From: Kangiellaceae bacterium
Lineage (GTDB): Bacteria > Pseudomonadota > Gammaproteobacteria > Enterobacterales > Kangiellaceae
DNA: 9,636 nt
Direction of reading: 5' to 3'
Assembly (NCBI GenBank): GCA_030590405.1
Contig: JAUUYO010000133.1
Location: 1 to 9,636 of the forward strand
Shown here: in pieces, positions 6,633-9,636 of the stretch
How positions within the stretch are numbered: position 1 is the stretch's first letter
How the letters are laid out: the number at the start of each line of letters is the position of its first letter
Notes under the pieces: generated by a model
Told to the model about the DNA's origin: nothing
What the model saw: only the letters and a program-made list of their open reading frames with translations
The model's database searches: none
Position numbers and translations under genes: made by a program

Positions 6633-6672
6633 AAAAAAAACAAGTTGACAGGACTGGAGTTCACACTTGTTT
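6633..6672 (-). terminator. Minus-strand intrinsic terminator
   Basis: On the minus strand AAACAAGT pairs with ACTTGTTT (8 bp, plus a further TGA/TCA beyond one bulged base), and the second arm runs into a total of eight T residues (complement of 6633-6640). It is AT-rich but well formed. It lies 80 bp beyond the end of the decayed small gene and over 300 bp beyond the regulator stop, so it probably closes that transcript. Confidence 0.55.
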
Positions 6673-6728
6673 ATGGAAAATAAGAAAATGACAGACAGTC
6701 TGTTTTATTAACGTATGCCTGGTAACTT

Positions 6729-6754
6729 AACCATGCGTACTGGTTGCATTTTTT
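6729..6754 (+). terminator. Weak terminator candidate for the TRAP operon
   Basis: AACCA (6729-6733) and TGGTT (6741-6745) make a 5-bp stem; three bases later comes a run of six T (6749-6754). An alternative ATGC/GCAT pairing abuts the T-run directly. The stem is short, so confidence is low, but it is the best plus-strand candidate after dctM. Confidence 0.3.
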
Positions 6755-6911
6755 ACGTTAGTAGTAAGTTGGCTTCGCTTTTTATCAACTTTTGTTTAGC
6801 TTCTTCAGTGCTATTTTTCACAGCTTCTTCATGCTTTTTTTAATGTCAGACAAGGCATTTTTTTAATCTTTTTTTAGCTCTTTCTAGTGCTTCTTTTACA
6901 TCTGCATCCAT
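6753..6911 (-). pseudogene. Frameshifted small charged-helix protein gene
   Basis: From ATG 6911, preceded by GAGAG at good spacing, the frame reads MDADVKEALERAKKRLKK and then breaks into TGA (6848-6846) and a second stop. The same frame later reads KKHEEAVKNSTEEAKQKLIK and SEANLLLT before TAA 6755-6753. Between them another frame reads ALSDIKK. Losing one A at the seven-A tract (6858-6864) and gaining one at the next (6835-6841) restores a continuous 52-residue, highly charged, amphipathic helix. This is either a decayed gene or an intact one with two homopolymer errors. I recognise no family. It lies in the same direction as the regulator, 80 bp downstream of it, and is followed by a terminator. 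Confidence 0.45.
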
Positions 6912-6991
6912 AGGTCACTCTCTTTGTTCATTGGGCAAGCTTTCTAGCTGTACAAAATCTTTGCTATTAAATAAAAGGGATTGTAAAAGAT

Positions 6992-9097
6992 TTAATCAGA
7001 TATTTTAAGTGTAAAAGCCGCTAAATTGTTTTGAACTTGGCCTTTTGGGTTAGTCACCAACAAGGTCATATTTTTATTAATCGAAAATTTGGTTGTTTGC
7101 AAGGGGCTAATTTCCGTTATTTCATCAGTGATAAGATTGCGGCTCACCAACATCTTTTTATCCTTATTTGATTGAACATACAACAACTGATCGTCAATCA
7201 CATCAAATGAAGTAGAGGTGGAGTTAATAAGGCTAAAAGGCGACTCAAACAATGCCATAACTTCGCCTTGATGATTAATTTTATGCAATACAGACTGGTT
7301 AGTTTGTTGGTCGATTCGAAAGAAATAAACACCACCTTCCACAGCTTTAGGCATAAAACCATCGGTAAGGGTTGATTCGGATAAATCTGATAAATTTAAT
7401 TGTTTAATTACTGAGCTTGTCAGTTTTTCGGACGTGAGCACTTCACTACCAAATAAAAGTGAATGACCATCTGGCGAAAAAGAAATACCTGAAACTGCAA
7501 CTTTCTTTTTATAAATTAATGCGCCTGAGTTATCGAGCACATGCAAATAACCACCACTTTCAAAAGCGACATAACGGCCATCAGAGGAAATGGCCAGATC
7601 GTAGAACAAAACCGGCGTTGTAAAGTCAGTAACTTGAATAGGTATCTGGTCAATGGTAATAAAAATCTGTCGATAACCATTCCGCTTGGAGCTAAAAGCA
7701 ACTTCATTCGATTCTTTGGCAATAACAACCCTATATTCGTGCGAGGTCGATGAAAACTTTGTCGTACTTTGACTATGATTAATCAAATCGATAATATTAA
7801 TGTCAGCCGAATATAGTGGTCCTCGAACAAATCCAAATCGATCGTCTCCCATTGAAAAAATATAATTCTCTTCATCTATCCGTTCACCATCAACAGATAC
7901 TGATTGACCGTCTAGCGAAACTACTTCAAAACCATTATCCCCTTTCACTAAAATCCGTGTTTCATCAAACCAGGCGACTGAATACTGAACGGATGAGTAT
8001 TTTTTTAAAATCACATCGGTCTTAAATTCAGAGTCATAAACCATTAAAACCACCTCCGCATCATACTCATCTAACTGTCGAAGGTGGGCTATTTTATTAT
8101 TATTTGAATTAAAAAATAGTGCATAATCTCCAACCCCAACCCCAATCGGTGAAGTAACTTTTATCCGATTTTTTGTGGTCAAATCAACTTCAAAAATAGC
8201 ATCAGGTTGAGCCTCCCCTTGAGGCAGAGCGACAAGCAATGAGTTTTTGGTTTTCCATTGTGGACTACGTGCATAATAGGCCTGAGCACAATCTAATACA
8301 GCCTCTTGATTAGATAACGTTAGAGTGCTCGAATCAAAATCAGCAATCATAAGTTGGCACAACGATCTATAATCGGTCATTACCCAAGATAATCGTTTGC
8401 CACTGGGAGAAAAATCTGGCTCGGTATTGTAAACGCCGGGTTTGCCTATTACTAAATCCACATATTTTTCAGAATCAAGTTTTTTGGCTTTTAAATTCCA
8501 TGCTTGTTTATCAGGCGCTTTATGCAAAAATACAACGCTTGACTGGTCAGGAGATATAACAGCTTGATTAATTTGGCCTTTAATGGTGGTAATTGCGGTA
8601 TCTTCAACTCGTTGATAAGTAATACCGCCATGTAACTGATTAAAAACAAACCAAGCTACCGCAACACATAGAACAATAAACCCCACCTTAAGCACAGGAT
8701 GGTAGCCAGTCGATTCCGGGGTAAAACCATCATCAATAGTAACCGCAGGCTCCAACATATAGTGATTAGTTCGAGAATTAACAATATATTGCCGTGGCTC
8801 GCTGGTATCCCCTAAAAATTGACGTAGCCGTTTAATGGTTTGATAAAAAGTTTCTTCGGTGACTACTCTGGAAGGAGGCCAGGCAGCCTGGGTAATTTCC
8901 TGACGACTTACATATTGGCCAGGGCGGCTGATTAAAAAATTTAATATCCTGGATGGGATAGGCGTCAAAGTACAAGACCCACTATCGCGAATAATTTCTA
9001 AGGAATCGGGAAAATAAACAATATCACCAAAATTAATTTGCTTTTTATTTCGAAACGATCCTTTTCGACGGTCAGTTTTATTTTGTATTTTTTCCAT
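6992..9097 (-). CDS. CadC/ToxR-like membrane regulator with periplasmic beta-propeller
   Basis: A 701-aa one-component transcription regulator. Residues about 20-118 are an OmpR/ToxR-type winged helix (TPIPSRILNFLISRPGQYVS, then QEITQAAWP, and ETFYQTIKRLRQFLGD as the recognition region). One membrane helix follows at about 136-153, placing the rest in the periplasm. Residues 160-701 carry TolB/PD40-like blades: ISPDQSSVVFL (181), DFSPSGKRLSWV (228), LAISSDGRYVAFES (501) and ISFSPDGHSLLFGS (538). Only two cysteines, C247 and C270, lie outside the membrane; CadC has a regulatory periplasmic disulfide, so these may pair. The ATG at 9097 is chosen over an in-frame TTG seven codons earlier because GGA (9103-9105) lies six bases upstream. 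It probably binds DNA from the membrane in response to a periplasmic signal. The ligand and targets are unknown; the divergent secreted-protein gene is the nearest candidate target. Confidence 0.9.
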   Translation of the reverse strand: MEKIQNKTDRRKGSFRNKKQINFGDIVYFPDSLEIIRDSGSCTLTPIPSRILNFLISRPGQYVSRQEITQAAWPPSRVVTEETFYQTIKRLRQFLGDTSEPRQYIVNSRTNHYMLEPAVTIDDGFTPESTGYHPVLKVGFIVLCVAVAWFVFNQLHGGITYQRVEDTAITTIKGQINQAVISPDQSSVVFLHKAPDKQAWNLKAKKLDSEKYVDLVIGKPGVYNTEPDFSPSGKRLSWVMTDYRSLCQLMIADFDSSTLTLSNQEAVLDCAQAYYARSPQWKTKNSLLVALPQGEAQPDAIFEVDLTTKNRIKVTSPIGVGVGDYALFFNSNNNKIAHLRQLDEYDAEVVLMVYDSEFKTDVILKKYSSVQYSVAWFDETRILVKGDNGFEVVSLDGQSVSVDGERIDEENYIFSMGDDRFGFVRGPLYSADINIIDLINHSQSTTKFSSTSHEYRVVIAKESNEVAFSSKRNGYRQIFITIDQIPIQVTDFTTPVLFYDLAISSDGRYVAFESGGYLHVLDNSGALIYKKKVAVSGISFSPDGHSLLFGSEVLTSEKLTSSVIKQLNLSDLSESTLTDGFMPKAVEGGVYFFRIDQQTNQSVLHKINHQGEVMALFESPFSLINSTSTSFDVIDDQLLYVQSNKDKKMLVSRNLITDEITEISPLQTTKFSINKNMTLLVTNPKGQVQNNLAAFTLKISD

Positions 9098-9149
9098 TGT
9101 TGTTCCAAATACTACCAATAACGTCCAAGTGTTGTACAGCCACCTGTTT

Positions 9150-9165
9150 AAACCAATAATGGTTT
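9150..9165. promoter_or_regulatory. Operator-like inverted repeat upstream of the regulator gene
   Basis: AAACCA-ATAA-TGGTTT is a perfect 6-bp inverted repeat, 53 bp upstream of the regulator start and 126 bp upstream of the secreted-protein start. This is a plausible site for autoregulation or for control of the divergent gene. Its core resembles the palindrome at 2340-2352. Confidence 0.35.
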
Positions 9166-9229
9166 CGGCCTTTTAATTCTTATAAAAACACAATATATAG
9201 CTTATTTGCATTTAACCATTCTTGCAAGC

Positions 9230-9243
9230 ACACTATGAAGTGT
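9230..9243. promoter_or_regulatory. Second dyad in the divergent promoter region
   Basis: ACACT (9230-9234) and AGTGT (9239-9243) flank ATGA, right after the 8-bp palindrome CTTGCAAG (9221-9228). Together they sit about 50-70 bp before the secreted-protein start. They may be regulator contacts for that gene, but no clear sigma-70 promoter can be aligned with them. Confidence 0.25.
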
Positions 9244-9290
9244 CGCACTATTTGGCGATTATTTACCCATCTTACAATAGGAATAATACT

Positions 9291-9551
9291 ATGAAACAAG
9301 CAACTTTTCTTTTACTTACCCTTTTATTAACTTCAACTTCTAGCAGCCATGCAAAAGAAAAAGAACAATCCATTCAAAAACAAGTAACAACTAATATTGG
9401 ACAGTTGCCGCCTATACAGCCAGCTTCTTGTAGTCCCTACCCTGCGTGTGGTGACGGAGACATTTATCAGTTAATAACAACAAATCTAGTTGACTGGTTA
9501 AAAAAAGAAATGACCACACCAAAGCAAAGCAAAACAGCACCATCAAAATAA
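9291..9551 (+). CDS. Small secreted protein of unknown function, two cysteines
   Basis: An 86-aa product I do not recognise. The ATG at 9291 has AGGA (9279-9282) eight bases upstream and opens a clear signal peptide (MKQATFLLLTLLLTSTSSSHA, cut after residue 21); an in-frame ATG 23 codons upstream would hide it. The mature part is about 65 residues: a Lys/Glu/Gln-rich start, a Pro-rich stretch (LPPIQPAS), a C-x5-C motif (C47 and C53, SCSPYPACGDGD), a short amphipathic helix (YQLITTNLVDWLKKE, 59-73) and a basic, Thr/Lys-rich tail. The cysteines may form a disulfide in the periplasm. No lipobox is present. It is transcribed away from the propeller regulator and followed by a terminator-like hairpin, so it is probably a single-gene unit and may be a regulator target or partner. 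Confidence 0.75.
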   Translation: MKQATFLLLTLLLTSTSSSHAKEKEQSIQKQVTTNIGQLPPIQPASCSPYPACGDGDIYQLITTNLVDWLKKEMTTPKQSKTAPSK

Positions 9552-9569
9552 CAAACTAAAAAAGCATTA

Positions 9570-9607
9570 TAAAGAAGCGAGCTAATACTTCTTTAATATT
9601 GTTTTTT
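9570..9607 (+). terminator. Probable terminator of the small secreted-protein gene
   Basis: TAAAGAAG (9570-9577) and CTTCTTTA (9588-9595) form a perfect 8-bp stem with a 10-nt loop, starting 18 bases after the stop codon. Six T residues follow at 9602-9607, a few bases past the stem. The stem is AT-rich and the T-run slightly distant, so it may be inefficient. Confidence 0.5.
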
Positions 9608-9636
9608 ACTGGCATTTCTTGCCGAACAATTATCTC

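Larger units (their letters stand above)
6580..6991. other. Convergent intergenic region after dctM
   Basis: These 412 bases lie between the converging dctM and the regulator gene. They contain a small GC-rich hairpin (GGTGC 6615-6619 with GCACC 6624-6628, loop GAAT), the minus-strand terminator at 6633-6672, a short dyad ACAGA-CAG-TCTGT (6691-6703) followed by TTTT, a weak plus-strand terminator near 6729-6754, and the decayed small gene at 6753-6911. The DNA is rich in T-tracts of seven on the plus strand. Confidence 0.6.

Noticed and set aside
6629..6683. 17-codon plus-strand ORF (ATG after a small hairpin) downstream of dctM
   Set aside because: It is very short, has no good ribosome site, and overlaps the arms of a better-supported minus-strand terminator.
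7516..8025. Several 69-70 codon frames opposite or within the regulator
   Set aside because: They are shadows inside the propeller coding sequence.

Overview
The window looks like chromosomal DNA of a moderately AT-rich, probably marine gammaproteobacterium. The evidence is a proteobacterial-type NagZ, a YnaI-like MscS channel, a TakP-type TRAP transporter and a ToxR/CadC-like membrane regulator with a periplasmic beta-propeller, a protein type common in marine Gammaproteobacteria. The genus cannot be named from the sequence alone. No tRNA, rRNA, IS element, CRISPR array or phage gene is visible.

Layout. (1) 141-2256, minus strand: nagZ followed by an MscS-family channel gene with a 10-bp gap, clearly one transcript. 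A good sigma-70-like promoter lies at 2306-2334, and a tiny leader ORF ends on the nagZ start codon. (2) 2528-3100, minus: a secreted chalcone-isomerase-like protein that starts at GTG, with its own likely promoter (3165-3193) and a textbook terminator (2471-2493). (3) 3563-6579, plus: a complete tripartite TRAP transporter (dctP, dctQ, dctM). A perfect 12-bp inverted repeat separates the binding-protein gene from the two permease genes, which themselves overlap by one base. (4) 6580-6991: intergenic DNA with weak terminators and the apparent remains of a 52-codon gene for a charged helical protein, disrupted by two compensating frameshifts at A-tracts. (5) 6992-9097, minus: a 701-aa one-component regulator with a cytoplasmic winged helix, one membrane helix and a periplasmic PD40/TolB-like propeller. 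Divergent from it at 9291-9551 is an 86-aa secreted protein with two cysteines that I do not recognise.

How the genes work together. NagZ removes GlcNAc from recycled muropeptides, and the channel gene behind it protects against osmotic downshock, so the pair concerns envelope upkeep. The TRAP genes form a self-sufficient sodium-driven importer; conserved positions in the binding protein point to a 2-oxoacid or similar monocarboxylate. The regulator probably senses something in the periplasm and acts on the membrane-facing DNA. The secreted protein transcribed away from it is the most obvious candidate target or partner.

The least ordinary parts are the regulator/secreted-protein pair (each with exactly two predicted periplasmic cysteines), the nagZ leader ORF made by a 12-bp direct repeat, the dctP-dctQ hairpin, and the frameshifted small gene.
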